A stretch of DNA of 64,000 nt from Vibrio coralliilyticus. Lineage in GTDB: Bacteria > Pseudomonadota > Gammaproteobacteria > Enterobacterales > Vibrionaceae. The translations under genes were made by a program, and so were the position numbers. Under the pieces are notes generated by a model. That model searched no databases. It was not told the DNA's origin and saw only the letters and a list, made by a program, of their open reading frames with translations. The stretch is taken from positions 868,001 to 932,000 of the forward strand of contig NZ_CP024628.1 in assembly GCF_024449095.1 (NCBI RefSeq), written 5' to 3'. This document shows, piece after piece, positions 25,524 through 36,704 of this stretch; the stretch's first letter is position 1; each line of letters begins with the position of its first letter.

Positions 25524-27056
25524 ATGACCGTTAGTTACTTAAAAGAACAAAAAGAACAAGAATTGCTAGACTTAATAGTCGTCGGAGGTGGCATCAATGG
25601 TGCTGGTATCGCAGTAGACGCTGCTGGCCGAGGCTTGAAAGTCGGCCTCTATGAAGCACAGGATTTTGCCGGAGCCACTTCATCAGCTAGCTCAAAGTTG
25701 ATACATGGTGGATTAAGGTATCTTGAACATTATGAATTTCGTTTGGTGGGTGAAGCACTCGCAGAGCGAGAAGTATTGCTCGCCAAAGCGCCGCACATCG
25801 CTTTTCCGATGCGTTTTAGACTGCCTCACCGCCCTTTCCTAAGACCTGCATGGATGATCCGTGCAGGCTTGTTCCTTTACGATCATTTAGGTAAGAGGAC
25901 TTCTCTACCTAGTAGTAAAAAAATCAAACTGGACAACCAGAATGTGACCTTACCCGAGTTAAATGTTGGCTTTGAATATTCTGATTGTTGGGTTGATGAT
26001 GCGCGCTTAGTGATTCTTAATGTAATCCAAGCTCAAGAACTTGGGGCAGAGGTCAGCAACTATTGTCAGGTAACAAAAGCACAACGTGTCAATGGTATCT
26101 GGCACGTTGAGCTTTATGATCAGCGCACGTGCAAAACGTTTTTCAGAAAAGCTAAAGCGTTAGTCAATGCAACGGGGCCGTGGGTTAAAGAGTTCTTAAC
26201 CGAAAACACTAAACTACCTTCTCCTTACGGTATTCGATTAATTAAAGGCTCTCATATCATCGTGCCTAAAATACACGATGAAGAGCAAGCATATATCATG
26301 CAAAACGAAGACAACCGCATCGTGTTTGTGATTCCTTATCTTGGTAAATTCTCGATGATCGGTACAACCGATGTCGAGTACAAAGGGGATCCTCGACAAG
26401 TTTCGATTAGCCAAGAAGAAAAGCAGTACCTCATTGATGTCACAAACCAGCACTTCCGTAAGCAGATTTCACTGGACGATGTGGTTGCTGATTTCAGTGG
26501 TGTTAGACCGCTGTGTGATGATGAGTCCGACTCACCGCAAGCCATCACCCGCGATTACACACTGTCATTAGATCACCAAGAAGGTGAAGCGCCCTTACTC
26601 TCCATTTTTGGCGGGAAACTAACAACTTACAGAAAGCTTTCGGAATCTGCTATGCAGCACCTTTCTCCATACTTCAATTTAAAGGAGTCTTGGACGAAAG
26701 AGGCCCCACTGCCTGGCGGTGAGAACTTCATATGGGACGAAATGGAGTCTCGTTTATCCAAGCAGGTCCCGTTTGTTGATAGTGATACTCGACTGCGTTG
26801 GCTACGTGCATACGGTAGTCGTGTCGAACAACTGCTTAATGATGTCATAACTGAACAAGATCTTGGTATCAAGTTTTCTGAAGGCATTTATCAAAAGGAA
26901 ATAGATTATCTAGTGAAGCAAGAACTCGGCACTAACGCAGAAGATGTTCTTAAACGACGTAGTAAGTTGCATTTATTGTGTGACCCCGAATGCTATCGCG
27001 CCATTGAACGCTACCTTGAAAAAACGGAATATAGCATTCACGCACAATGTGCATGA
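25524..27056 (+). CDS. glpD: Aerobic glycerol-3-phosphate dehydrogenase
   Basis: GlpD oxidises glycerol-3-phosphate to dihydroxyacetone phosphate at the inner membrane and passes electrons to quinone. From the ATG at 25524 the protein has 510 residues. It opens with the FAD motif DLIVVGGGINGAGIAVDAAGRG, then SSASSKLIHGGLRYLEHYEF, and later GTTDVEY, SGVRPLCDDE and FGGKLTTYRKLSE, as in E. coli GlpD. AGGGAA precedes the start; an upstream in-frame ATG lies within the putative operator and is rejected. It stands apart from the glpFK and glpABC clusters 8-11 kb away but may share their regulator. Confidence 0.95.
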   Translation: MTVSYLKEQKEQELLDLIVVGGGINGAGIAVDAAGRGLKVGLYEAQDFAGATSSASSKLIHGGLRYLEHYEFRLVGEALAEREVLLAKAPHIAFPMRFRLPHRPFLRPAWMIRAGLFLYDHLGKRTSLPSSKKIKLDNQNVTLPELNVGFEYSDCWVDDARLVILNVIQAQELGAEVSNYCQVTKAQRVNGIWHVELYDQRTCKTFFRKAKALVNATGPWVKEFLTENTKLPSPYGIRLIKGSHIIVPKIHDEEQAYIMQNEDNRIVFVIPYLGKFSMIGTTDVEYKGDPRQVSISQEEKQYLIDVTNQHFRKQISLDDVVADFSGVRPLCDDESDSPQAITRDYTLSLDHQEGEAPLLSIFGGKLTTYRKLSESAMQHLSPYFNLKESWTKEAPLPGGENFIWDEMESRLSKQVPFVDSDTRLRWLRAYGSRVEQLLNDVITEQDLGIKFSEGIYQKEIDYLVKQELGTNAEDVLKRRSKLHLLCDPECYRAIERYLEKTEYSIHAQCA

Positions 27057-27057
27057 G

Positions 27058-27082
27058 AAATGGGGGCTTAGCCCCCATTTTT
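27058..27082 (+). terminator. Intrinsic terminator of glpD
   Basis: AAATGGGGGC and GCCCCCATTT close on a three-base loop directly after the glpD stop, followed by TTTTT. Confidence 0.9.
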
Positions 27083-27162
27083 AATCTCGAAACTTACACT
27101 TGATTTAGAAGGGAGTATATTTAAAAAACACGCTAATATTATAATATGATTTGGTATTGCCC

Positions 27163-27828
27163 ATGCACTCTGTGAATGACACTGCTTCTGAACTTATAAA
27201 ACTTCTCGCTCCTGGAATGCGCTTATCTGCAACCATCGAATTTGGCCCTGAAGACCTTCAGCCTTTCAGTACTAGTTACATTGGCTGTAAGACCAATCAA
27301 TTTTTGATCATCGATTTACCACAGAAAGCCAGAGAGTCTCTGGTTATGCGCAAGCTAACCAATGTCGCCATCATTATTCGTGGGATAACCAACACCAAAC
27401 TCGGCCACATCGTTGCGTTTAAAACTTCGATCATATCTCAAGTCAGTTCTCCAGGTGCGCTAATATTCCTTCGCATACCACAGCATTTTGCCTCCAAAGC
27501 TATTCGTGAGCATGAACGTTACGCATTGAATGTTCCTATTGAAGTGAAATCTAATACCGTCAGCTATAACGCGGTCATGGTTGACTTCTCTGTATCTGGC
27601 TGTGCGTTTTTTATACCTGGTGAGAGTGAATTGTCGAAAGCAAGCATCATCAAACTCGACACCCCACTTAGTGAATGGCTACCGGACGACATTAAGTACT
27701 CAATTGTCGGGATTCAAAAAGAAAACAAAGGGCATCGGTTTGGTATCAAGTTCAATGAGGAAATCGTACTCTCCGACGAATTAAAGCAAGCACTACTAGA
27801 ACAATCAGCACTTTCAACACTCTTCTAG
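27163..27828 (+). CDS. PilZ-domain cyclic-di-GMP-binding protein
   Basis: The 221-residue protein has an N-terminal YcgR-like beta domain (about 20-110) and a C-terminal PilZ domain. Both PilZ ligand motifs are present: RxxxR in IREHERYAL and D-x-S-x-x-G in DFSVSGCAF. It should bind cyclic di-GMP and act as an effector, perhaps on motility like YcgR. The ATG at 27163 is preferred over an upstream TTG. Its last 15 bases overlap the end of the convergent luxQ gene, with no terminator between them. Confidence 0.88.
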   Translation: MHSVNDTASELIKLLAPGMRLSATIEFGPEDLQPFSTSYIGCKTNQFLIIDLPQKARESLVMRKLTNVAIIIRGITNTKLGHIVAFKTSIISQVSSPGALIFLRIPQHFASKAIREHERYALNVPIEVKSNTVSYNAVMVDFSVSGCAFFIPGESELSKASIIKLDTPLSEWLPDDIKYSIVGIQKENKGHRFGIKFNEEIVLSDELKQALLEQSALSTLF

Positions 27829-30383
27829 CTTGGTAAGGTACTGCTCTTTAAAGTGTATAAACGCCTGATTCAGTGCCAACTCTTTGATTGGTTTCACAAT
27901 TACGTAATCTGCACCAACGCTTAGAAATGCTCGCTTGGTGTCTTGCATACCGTCTGCAGTACAAGCAAATATTGGGATATCGAGCTTCAAATCTTCACGG
28001 ATTATTTTGGTGGTTTCAATACCGCCTAAGTTAGGCAATTGGTTATCCATGAGAATTAGGTCAAATTTAGCTGACTTTTGGAGTTGGTCTATCGCATTAT
28101 GTCCATCTTGCACCCAGATCACTTCCATACCGTACTTTTCACAAAAGGCTTTAGCGATAAATGCATTCGTGTGATTATCTTCGACAAGTAAAACGTTGAG
28201 CGTACGATCAAACAAAGTCTCTGGGTCAGCTAAGAGTGTATTGGCTTCTACCTGTTCTACGGACTCCGTCAACTCTATGGGTACTGACAAACTAAATGTA
28301 GTACCTTGCCCTATTGAACTTTCAATCTCGATATGACCATTGAGCATTTCAACTAAACTGTGAACAATGGCTAACCCCAAGCCACTACCACCATATTCAC
28401 GAGTGGTGGTAGCCTCCGCTTGAACAAACGGTTCAAAAATATGCGAAATACGTTCACGGTCAATGCCTATACCTGTATCACTAACGCTAATATTTAAACA
28501 AGAGTTTTGGCCGTCATTGCCACACATTAACGATACAGTCACTTTACCTTCGTGAGTAAACTTGATCGCATTACTCACAAGGTTAAACAGAATTTGGTTA
28601 AGCCGCACTTGATCGCTATGGGCAAAGGTGGAATGGCTTACATTGGTCTTGACTTCAAAACCAATTCCTTTCTCATCACATAGTGGCGTGTAAATTTTCT
28701 CAACTGCACTAATCAGCTCAATTAAGCGGAAGTCAGCTGCCTGAATATGGAATTTACCCTGCTCTATTTTTGAGAAGTCAAGAATATCGTTAAGTACAGC
28801 AAGGAGGTGCTCTCCACTGTTACAGAGTACATCCAAATGTTCGATGTCTTCCGTATCTGACAATTTACTTTTTAGCAGTTGGGATACCCCCAAAATGCCA
28901 TTGAGTGGTGTTCTGAGTTCATGACTCATTTTTGCCAAAAAGTCTGCTCGTACTCGCGCCGATTCTTCCGCTTCTTTTCGAGCTGCCTGGCTTTGGAGCT
29001 CAGCCTCAACAAAACTCGTCACATCCTGACCTTGAGCCATAATGTTGCTTATGCCTTTATCGATGAAAATAGGAGATAAATTCCATCTATACGTCTTATC
29101 TCTAATGGCAATGTTAATGCCGGTTAACGTTGCCCCTTTAGCGCACATACGAATATGTGGTCCGAGCTTTTCAACTAAGAGCAGGTCATCATCATATTCT
29201 AAGCCAGTGTTTTTTCTAAAGCTTCGTTCTGCAGCGGGATTGCTTCTCAACAACTTACCTTCTACATTCCAGAGTGTGATTGGAGAAAGAGAAAAGTTAA
29301 ATAAGTCAGCAAATTGCTTTTCCTGCTCACTTAATCGTAGAAAAGACAACTCAAAGGAATGGCCAATTTGATCAAACTCTTCAATCGTAGAGCCTGGAAA
29401 TTTACTGGAATCCTTAGCTTCAACAGTGCTTTCTGTATAGCGCATCAGCTTAGCAAGCTCTTTGGATACCCGTTTACCCAACCACTGACGGCTGTATACC
29501 GCAATCACAACTAATAGCAATGCGGTTATCGCTACCCACATATAGTGACTGCGCACCAGCGTAATAATCGGCTGGTTGTTCTGTATAGTATAAATCGATA
29601 AAAATGTTGCAACATCGCTGATGGTTAAGTCCGTTTTAGAAACCATATACTGACTGGCGGTATAGTCCAGAGCAGCTTCTTCCAGCCACTCAATATGCCT
29701 AAACCCTTTGTCCTTAGTGCTTGATGCAATAACTTCTGAACCAACAGACAACAGCACTTCATCGGCATTACTCCCCCTGACTAATGCATTGATCAGTGCG
29801 AAGTTATTATTAAGCACAACACCAACGTGTAGGTACCCAAGCACTTCACCGGAAATCATGTAAATAATCGGGACTCTTCGAATCATTAGGTAACGAGTGC
29901 CAAGTAACGATGGTGTTTGTGATAAATGCCAACTACCACCCGTCGTCATTTCATCATTCAGGTGCGCGAGTTGTTCAGGGGAAATCCCATAAAATTGATA
30001 GTTAGAATCATCCCATACCACCTCAGTTTCTGCGGTAATGAATCTAAAATCAGGAGCAAGTTCAGGTGCAGCTTGATCAATTCCATTAAAGAAACGGTCT
30101 AAACCGGCAACATTTGATGTGACAAATGCATCGATAAGGGATTCATTTCGACTGTAGCTGTCCTGCTGGATCTCTAAAGCTTTCAGTCTAAAGTTGAAAA
30201 TTTGCTGTACTAAACTCTGAGTTTGTAGTTTAGAGCGTGCAACCTCTTGGGAAACGACTTGGCGGTTTACTTGATAGTTCTGAAGTACCATCACCAAAGA
30301 CAACACGCCTATGGTGAGGAATATAGAACGAGTAAGTAATGTGGCGAGACGACTTTTCCTGCCTCGCCGCGCTAGTAAGTCCA

Positions 30384-30384
<1 letters not shown>
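27814..30384 (-). CDS. luxQ: AI-2 hybrid sensor kinase/phosphatase LuxQ
   Basis: LuxQ is the inner-membrane partner of LuxP in AI-2 quorum sensing and feeds phosphate to LuxU and LuxO. The 856-residue protein has a first membrane span (about 18-38), a periplasmic sensor region, a second span (about 278-298) and a PAS-like segment (LFNFSLSPITLWN). The kinase part follows, with H-box MSHELRTPLNGILG (about 490), N-box NQILFNLVSNAIKFTHEG and G-boxes DTGIGID and GGSGLGLAIVHSLVEML. The C-terminal receiver has phospho-acceptor Asp in LILMDNQLPNLGG. Similarity to V. harveyi LuxQ is obvious along its length. The ATG overlaps the luxP stop (TAATG). Confidence 0.95.
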
Positions 30385-31484
<1,100 letters not shown>

Positions 31485-31543
31485 TTATCCTCTTACTGGA
31501 TGCCTAACAGACTTCCATTTTTGTTTTCTCAGACAATCCGTAG

Positions 31544-31568
31544 TATACAGCCATAAACAGGCTGTATA
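31544..31568. promoter_or_regulatory. Perfect 9-bp inverted repeat upstream of luxP
   Basis: TATACAGCC (31544-31552) and GGCTGTATA (31560-31568) are exact complements with a seven-base spacer. It lies 63 bases before luxP and about the same distance after the upstream TraF-like gene. No T-run follows on the minus strand, so an operator or a weak transcript-end hairpin are both possible. Confidence 0.4.
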
Positions 31569-31631
31569 ACTACAGATTAATCCATTAAAAACATTAACTT
31601 ACATAAGTTATAGCATTATGCACAAATGCAC

Positions 31632-32777
31632 TTAGAACGTAAAAGATAAATTGCCTGAAAGGCCATATTGGTTATCTCCGGCATAGCTTCCCGCTAGATC
31701 TAGGCTGACTATATCGCCCGGACTTATGCCAATGCCAGCGGTAATAGAATTATCTAATGTGTCTTCCAAATCCACTTCATAACCCACTCTGAGCTGCGCC
31801 CAACCCATCGCATTTCCTTCAATACCAAAACGCAAAAATTGAGTGTCATCATTACGATCAGTAAAACGTTCCTGTTTAGTGAGATCCCAATCAACCGTTG
31901 CAACAAAGTAATCTAACGCGTATGCCCCTGAAACCGTCACCTGAGTATCTAATTTGTAGGTACTAACACCGCCAATGTTTAACGTATCAATCTTTTGAGA
32001 AAACAAGTCCTTAACGGCAAATCCAGCGCGGAATTGCTGATAAAACCACACTGCGCCCAGATCGAGGTTAAATGCATCATCCTTGGTTTCACTTTGATCA
32101 TAATCATCCAGATCAAAGTTTTCGACGGTCAGAACCTGTTTATAGGTTCGCATAGTTTGAAACTTTGGCGATATCCCCAGAGAGACGTCTTGGCCAGCGA
32201 TCGTCAAACGTTTTGCTATAGCAACACCGAACTCACTGTAGCCAAAAGCAATCGTATCAACTCTGGAGTTTTCGTATCTTGTTTGAGTGTCAGAATCATT
32301 AGAGATATCCGTGTTAGCAATGACGTCTGCGTAACCACGTAAAAACAGATTGGTCGAGAGTGAGTTCAAAGGTAACGCAATAGAAGCAACCACTCCACCA
32401 TTAACGCCAAGGGGTTTATCATCTGAAAGCTGATCCAAATAGCTGTTAATTGTGTCTTCAATACCTGGTGTTGAAGGGTTCGCTTCAAACTGTTTAATAA
32501 CATCTTGAAGGTCATCAACCGTTTCAAGCGTCTTATCAGTATCTCGAATTCTAGCCCCGATACCTGGAAAAAGAATTCCTACAGTATCGGAATCTCTATA
32601 AACAGCGACTAGAGCAGGATTATAAAAAGGGGCTAAGACATAATCCGCCGTAGTCACCCCTGTATTGCCCATCCCATTTCCCCGACCATCGGGAACAACC
32701 GTTGCCGCATTAGCAGCTAACGAAATTAAACCTGACACCACCGCTACTAACTTTTTTATTAATAGTTTCATATCCAT
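31632..32777 (-). CDS. TraF-like outer-membrane beta-barrel protein (PF13729 type)
   Basis: The 381-residue protein has a signal peptide (ending AANA) and a beta-rich mature region. It has the N-terminal PDGRGNGMGNTGVTTADYVLAPFYNPAL typical of TraF_2/long-chain fatty-acid-porin-like barrels, and ends in the aromatic LSFTF expected of an outer-membrane barrel. Despite the family label 'conjugal transfer TraF', no conjugation gene is near, and the name comes only from a distant plasmid relative. Function is unknown; transport of a hydrophobic compound is a guess from the fold. It lies upstream of luxPQ on the same strand, 150 bases away. Confidence 0.75.
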   Translation of the reverse strand: MDMKLLIKKLVAVVSGLISLAANAATVVPDGRGNGMGNTGVTTADYVLAPFYNPALVAVYRDSDTVGILFPGIGARIRDTDKTLETVDDLQDVIKQFEANPSTPGIEDTINSYLDQLSDDKPLGVNGGVVASIALPLNSLSTNLFLRGYADVIANTDISNDSDTQTRYENSRVDTIAFGYSEFGVAIAKRLTIAGQDVSLGISPKFQTMRTYKQVLTVENFDLDDYDQSETKDDAFNLDLGAVWFYQQFRAGFAVKDLFSQKIDTLNIGGVSTYKLDTQVTVSGAYALDYFVATVDWDLTKQERFTDRNDDTQFLRFGIEGNAMGWAQLRVGYEVDLEDTLDNSITAGIGISPGDIVSLDLAGSYAGDNQYGLSGNLSFTF

Positions 32778-32837
32778 ATCAACCTTTATGAAGTCCCATA
32801 GTCAAGGTTAATACAAATTTCAGAAAATGATGTGATA

Positions 32838-33155
32838 TTAATCGGGTAGCGTCATATCGATATAGTCGTTTAAGTTGGAGCGACCGGAAATCAACTGCTC
32901 TTTTTGAGGTTTAGTGAGTTTCTTAATTCTGTATTCTATCTTGGAAGCATCCGAGCGGCTTTGGCCTACTTTAGCAGACCATTCTAAGGTTAAAGGCCCC
33001 TTTCCTTTTAACGCTTTTGCACCTACACCCTGTTGGTGCTGGGTATAACGCCGCTTTACATCGACTGTTATTCCGCAATACAACGTATCTAAGCGTGTCC
33101 GGATCAGATACACATACCAATCCGCACACACCATTTTTGACTTAGGGTTCGACAT
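32838..33155 (-). CDS. GIY-YIG nuclease-domain protein (UPF0213-like)
   Basis: The 105-residue protein is a minimal GIY-YIG domain: [18 protein letters not shown] forms the GIY/YIG pair, [17 protein letters not shown] follows, and the catalytic Glu is likely that of [10 protein letters not shown]. Stand-alone members of this family are common in bacteria with little defined function, probably in DNA repair or structure processing. The ATG overlaps the stop of the YceH gene (TAATG), so the two form a coupled pair. Confidence 0.88.
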   Translation of the reverse strand: MSNPKSKMVCADWYVYLIRTRLDTLYCGITVDVKRRYTQHQQGVGAKALKGKGPLTLEWSAKVGQSRSDASKIEYRIKKLTKPQKEQLISGRSNLNDYIDMTLPD

Positions 33156-33811
33156 TAAGCCGTTAATTCCTCAATCATTTGTCGTAGTTCAGCCACTTCA
33201 GCTTTCAGTGCAGTCACCTCTTGCTCTAGAGACTCCATTCGGCTGTTGTCTGCTGCCTGAGATACTCCCTCTGTCGCTGGAGAAAGTGCTTCCAAATCCA
33301 CTTCACCACTAAAAAGGTGCATATAACGAGACTCTCGCTTACCTGCCTCACGTGGTAGCTTAACGACTAAAGCGCCCTCTTCTCTAGCTGCCATACCTTC
33401 GAGCACGGCCTCAACTTCTTTAACATCGGAAAACTCTGCCAGTCGATTAGTGCGAGTGCGTAACTCACCGGGCGTTTGTGCACCTCGTAACAACATGCAG
33501 CAAACAATCCCTTTTTCTTGTGCAGTCAGCTTCAAGTCACCAAATTCCGTGTTGCAAAATCTGTGTTGGAACTTGCTAGCTCGGCTGTTGAAGGCACTCT
33601 CATCGCTCACTAATCGACGTGCAATCAAGCCATCAACAGCTTGTTGAACTTCTACGTCACTTAACGTCATTACAGGCTCACGATTGCTTTTCTGGTTACA
33701 TGCGCTGGTTAGGCTGTTTAAGGTCAGCGGGTAATAATCGGGTGTGGTCACTTCTTTTTCAATCAAGCAGCCAATGACACGGGCTTCAATAGGGTTTAGT
33801 TCTATACTCAT
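33155..33811 (-). CDS. yceH: DUF480 / YceH-family winged-helix protein
   Basis: The 218-residue protein opens with [40 protein letters not shown] and later [15 protein letters not shown], the hallmarks of the DUF480/UPF0502 family. Two winged-helix domains (about 1-80 and 90-165) are followed by a C-terminal coiled-coil (about 185-218, [22 protein letters not shown]). The family is structurally like a DNA-binding protein but its targets are unknown. It is translationally coupled to the GIY-YIG gene downstream. Confidence 0.88.
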   Translation of the reverse strand: MSIELNPIEARVIGCLIEKEVTTPDYYPLTLNSLTSACNQKSNREPVMTLSDVEVQQAVDGLIARRLVSDESAFNSRASKFQHRFCNTEFGDLKLTAQEKGIVCCMLLRGAQTPGELRTRTNRLAEFSDVKEVEAVLEGMAAREEGALVVKLPREAGKRESRYMHLFSGEVDLEALSPATEGVSQAADNSRMESLEQEVTALKAEVAELRQMIEELTA

Positions 33812-33840
33812 TTTTATTTCCTTATTGGCATCTTCCCAAA

Positions 33841-34035
33841 TCAGTGTTCAGAAAGAATGGGAACTTTTCTCATATTACCGTCTTCATCGATCATCATGAT
33901 TTTACTACGGTTTAATTCAACTTCTGTCGCTTCTTGGCGTGTACGCTCTTTTCGATAAGCTTCTACAATTTTACTTGAGCGTTGAGGAGCATCATTAGGT
34001 TCAATTTTGGGGATGATAATGTCAGAAGTTCGCAT
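33841..34035 (-). CDS. Small hypothetical protein (64 aa)
   Basis: The product from the ATG at 34035 begins [20 protein letters not shown], continues with a charged helix ([20 protein letters not shown]) and ends [18 protein letters not shown]. It is soluble and lacks recognised motifs. The frame is open further upstream to a TTG at 34098, but that extension looks unlike protein. No convincing ribosome-binding site is visible. It lies 29 bases before yceH on the same strand. The pattern of charged residues suggests a real gene, but confidence is moderate. Confidence 0.55.
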   Translation of the reverse strand: MRTSDIIIPKIEPNDAPQRSSKIVEAYRKERTRQEATEVELNRSKIMMIDEDGNMRKVPILSEH

Positions 34036-34228
34036 AATATTGAGGTATATGTTGCTATTGAGAATGAAATCATATCCTGAACTATAGCTGCTGCTCAATC
34101 ACCTAATAATGAGATTGGTGATAAAACCGTCAACGCCTTGTCATGATTGATCTTAAGACTGTTATCGGCAGGAATGTTATGTTTTAATCATTGACAGTTA
34201 AAGGTAAGTAAATATGGGAAAGGAACCT

Positions 34229-34549
34229 ATGAGTGGTGTATTTGAAATTGTAGCTCAGGCTCGTCGTAAGAATAAACTAAAACGCGAGCTGCTTGACAAC
34301 GAAAAGAAGGTTCGTGATAACCGCAAACGTGTCGACCTATTAGATAACCTGATGGACTACATCAAACCTGATATGACTCCAGATGAAATCGTAGGCATCA
34401 TTAAAAATATGAAAGCGGATTACGAAGATCGTGTAGACGACCATATCATTAAGAGCGCAGAAATCTCAAAAGAGCGTCGTGATATAAGCCGTCGCATTCG
34501 TGAACTGACAGAAGAAGATAAGCAAGTCGTTCAAGGCAAAAAGAAATAG
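34229..34549 (+). CDS. yeeX: DUF496 / YeeX-family coiled-coil protein
   Basis: The 106-residue protein is mostly charged coiled coil and matches E. coli YeeX over [31 protein letters not shown] and [20 protein letters not shown]. YeeX binds DNA in surveys of nucleoid-associated proteins, but its role is poorly defined. The ATG at 34229 is selected because AAAGGAAC lies a few bases upstream; an earlier in-frame ATG at 34214 sits ahead of this motif. It is monocistronic, ended by a terminator. Confidence 0.88.
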   Translation: MSGVFEIVAQARRKNKLKRELLDNEKKVRDNRKRVDLLDNLMDYIKPDMTPDEIVGIIKNMKADYEDRVDDHIIKSAEISKERRDISRRIRELTEEDKQVVQGKKK

Positions 34550-34571
34550 TGGTTCACTCCAGTAACACATC

Positions 34572-34601
34572 AAGCTCGCATTAAAATATGCGAGCTTTTT
34601 T
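34572..34601 (+). terminator. Intrinsic terminator of yeeX
   Basis: AAGCTCGCAT (34572-34581) and ATGCGAGCTT (34588-34597) flank a six-base loop and lead into a T-run. Confidence 0.9.
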
Positions 34602-34844
34602 AATCCCAGCGGAAGGTAATGCCAACATTTTTGGTTATTATAATTTAGTAAATTGCGTTAAACGTTTGCGTAATCGCTAACCTTCTACAAACCCAAAACT
34701 GGGGCTTTCATCACACATTTAGCCCTGTTATATTTCCTCACAGATAATCATTTAGACCATTCGAGGCATGGAGCTTCCTCAATTATCTCAAGATGAGAAG
34801 AATTGGTACCGACATTGTTCGGCAAACTTTTAGAGGGTCAAATT

Positions 34845-35090
34845 ATGGATATGGTTGAAATTTTAGGTTACGCAGCATCGATCATGGTAGCGATTTCCTT
34901 AACCATGAAAGACATTGTTAAGCTACGTGTACTGAACTTCATTGGTTGTGCACTTTTCACCGCTTACGGTCTTATGATTGATGCGTGGCCAGTCGTAGTG
35001 ACGAATGGCTTTATTGCATGCGTTAATGTGTACTTCCTTGCGAAAATGCAAAGCGAAAAAAAGAGCACTGAAGCCGAAAGCGCAGCATAG
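34845..35090 (+). CDS. Small inner-membrane protein, YgjV-like
   Basis: The 81-residue protein from the ATG at 34845 has three hydrophobic segments (about 5-20, 26-46 and 48-66) and a polar C-terminal tail. The stretches ILGYAASIMVAISLTMKDIVKLRVLNFIGC and AYGLMIDAWPVVVTNGFIACVN resemble the YgjV family of small inner-membrane proteins with unknown function. GAGGG stands nine bases ahead of the start. Relatives are sometimes mislabelled as uroporphyrinogen decarboxylase, which nothing in the sequence supports. The 254 bases upstream hold its promoter and no other gene. Confidence 0.75.
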   Translation: MDMVEILGYAASIMVAISLTMKDIVKLRVLNFIGCALFTAYGLMIDAWPVVVTNGFIACVNVYFLAKMQSEKKSTEAESAA

Positions 35091-35110
35091 TAAGTCATTA
35101 TCCGCTAAAT

Positions 35111-35142
35111 CAAAACGCCCCGAACGTGTTCGGGGCGTTTTG
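35111..35142. terminator. Bidirectional terminator between the YgjV-like gene and glpK
   Basis: AAAACGCCCCGAA (35112-35124) pairs with TTCGGGGCGTTTT (35129-35141), a 13-bp stem between convergent genes. It ends three bases from the glpK stop. Confidence 0.9.
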
Positions 35143-35144
35143 CT

Positions 35145-36659
35145 TTACTCTTCGTCGTGCATATCTGCCCAAGCTTGGGCACACTTCACGGCGCGCTTCC
35201 AGCCTTTGTAGCGTCGATTGCGTTTTTCTTCATCGTGATGAGGCACAAATGTTTTGTCGATTTCTGCTTTATTTGCTACTTCATCCAAGCTGCCCCAGAA
35301 ACCAACTGCCAAACCTGCAAGATATGCAGCACCCAGCGCTGTAACTTCAGTCACCTTAGGACGAAGGACTTGCGTATCCAGAACATCCGACTGGAACTGC
35401 ATCAAGAAGTTGTTCGCAACCGCACCACCATCAACACGAAGTGCTTCAAGCTTAATGCCAGAATCCGCTTGCATCGCATCAAGTACATCACGTGTCTGGT
35501 AGGCAATACCTTCCAGTGTCGCACGAATAATGTGGTTCGAATTAACACCACGAGTCAAACCCACGATAGTACCGCGAGCATATGCATCCCAGTATGGCGC
35601 TCCAAGACCTGTAAATGCTGGAACCACGTACACTCCATTTGATGTGTCCACTTTAGTCGCAAAATACTCAGAGTCTTTTGCGTCGGCCAATAGCTTCATC
35701 TCGTCACGTAACCATTGAATAGATGCACCGCCCATGAAGACAGCCCCTTCCAAAGCGTATGCAGGTTCACCCGCGGGGCCACACGCAAGTGTAGTTAGAA
35801 GGCCATTCTTCGAGATGACCTTTTCCTGTCCTGTATTCATAAGAAGGAAACAGCCCGTACCATATGTATTTTTTGCCTGACCGGCATTAACACACATCTG
35901 ACCGTAAAGTGCAGCTTGTTGGTCACCAGCAATACCTGCAATTGGAATACGAGTACCACCTTTACCACCAATGTTTGTTTGACCATACACCTCAGAGGAT
36001 TTCTTAACTTCAGGCATCATAGACAATGGAATGTCCATTTCTTTAAGTAGTTTTTCATCCCACTGTAAGGTATTAATGTTGAATAACATTGTACGTGATG
36101 CGTTGGTGTAGTCAGTCACGTGCACACGGCCTTGCGTCATCTTCCATACCAGCCAAGTATCCACCGTACCAAACAATAGCTTACCCGCTTCGGCCTCCTC
36201 ACGAGCACCTTCCACATTGTCCAAGATCCACTTAATTTTAGTCCCAGAGAAGTATGGGTCTAGCACTAAGCCTGTATTCTCTCGAATGTAGTCTTCAAGG
36301 CCACGCTGCTTTAAATCTTCACAAATTGCCGCGGTACGGCGACACTGCCAAACAATCGCATTATAGACTGGCTTACCTGTCTCTTTATTCCATACGATGG
36401 TGGTTTCACGTTGGTTGGTAATACCAATACCAGCAACTTCATCGCTACGAATGCCCGACTTGCCAAGTGCTTCTACTAGCACTGAGCTCTGTGTCGCGTA
36501 AATTTCCATTGGATCATGCTCTACCCAACCTGCTTCAGGGTAAATTTGAGTGAACTCACGCTGAGATACGCTGACAATATTTGCATCGTGATCGAGTACA
36601 ACTGCACGTGAGCTTGTTGTTCCTTGATCTAGCGCGACTATGTATTTTTGCTCAGTCAT
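35145..36659 (-). CDS. glpK: Glycerol kinase
   Basis: GlpK phosphorylates glycerol with ATP in the cytoplasm, trapping it as glycerol-3-phosphate. The 504-residue FGGY-family protein shows [17 protein letters not shown] at the N-terminus, [34 protein letters not shown], the substrate-site region [11 protein letters not shown] and the C-terminal [16 protein letters not shown]. The ATG at 36659 is chosen because AAGGAA is eight bases before it; an ATG two codons earlier is too close to that motif. glpF precedes it by 45 bases on the same strand, forming a glpFK operon. Confidence 0.95.
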   Translation of the reverse strand: MTEQKYIVALDQGTTSSRAVVLDHDANIVSVSQREFTQIYPEAGWVEHDPMEIYATQSSVLVEALGKSGIRSDEVAGIGITNQRETTIVWNKETGKPVYNAIVWQCRRTAAICEDLKQRGLEDYIRENTGLVLDPYFSGTKIKWILDNVEGAREEAEAGKLLFGTVDTWLVWKMTQGRVHVTDYTNASRTMLFNINTLQWDEKLLKEMDIPLSMMPEVKKSSEVYGQTNIGGKGGTRIPIAGIAGDQQAALYGQMCVNAGQAKNTYGTGCFLLMNTGQEKVISKNGLLTTLACGPAGEPAYALEGAVFMGGASIQWLRDEMKLLADAKDSEYFATKVDTSNGVYVVPAFTGLGAPYWDAYARGTIVGLTRGVNSNHIIRATLEGIAYQTRDVLDAMQADSGIKLEALRVDGGAVANNFLMQFQSDVLDTQVLRPKVTEVTALGAAYLAGLAVGFWGSLDEVANKAEIDKTFVPHHDEEKRNRRYKGWKRAVKCAQAWADMHDEE

Positions 36660-36704
36660 GATCATTTCCTTCTTGTTTCGATATTTCTATTAGTAATTTT
36701 AGTA

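Noticed and set aside
31632..32777. Sign of a conjugative element (TraF)
   Set aside because: The family label is the only hint; no tra, mob, integrase or direct repeats are nearby.
34656..34671. PurR-like operator upstream of the YgjV-like gene
   Set aside because: Only the right half (GTTTGCGT) matches; the left half fits at four of eight positions, and the downstream gene has no purine link.
35157..35642. 161-codon open frame antisense to glpK
   Set aside because: It mirrors a highly conserved kinase gene, has cysteine- and histidine-rich nonsense composition and no ribosome-binding site.
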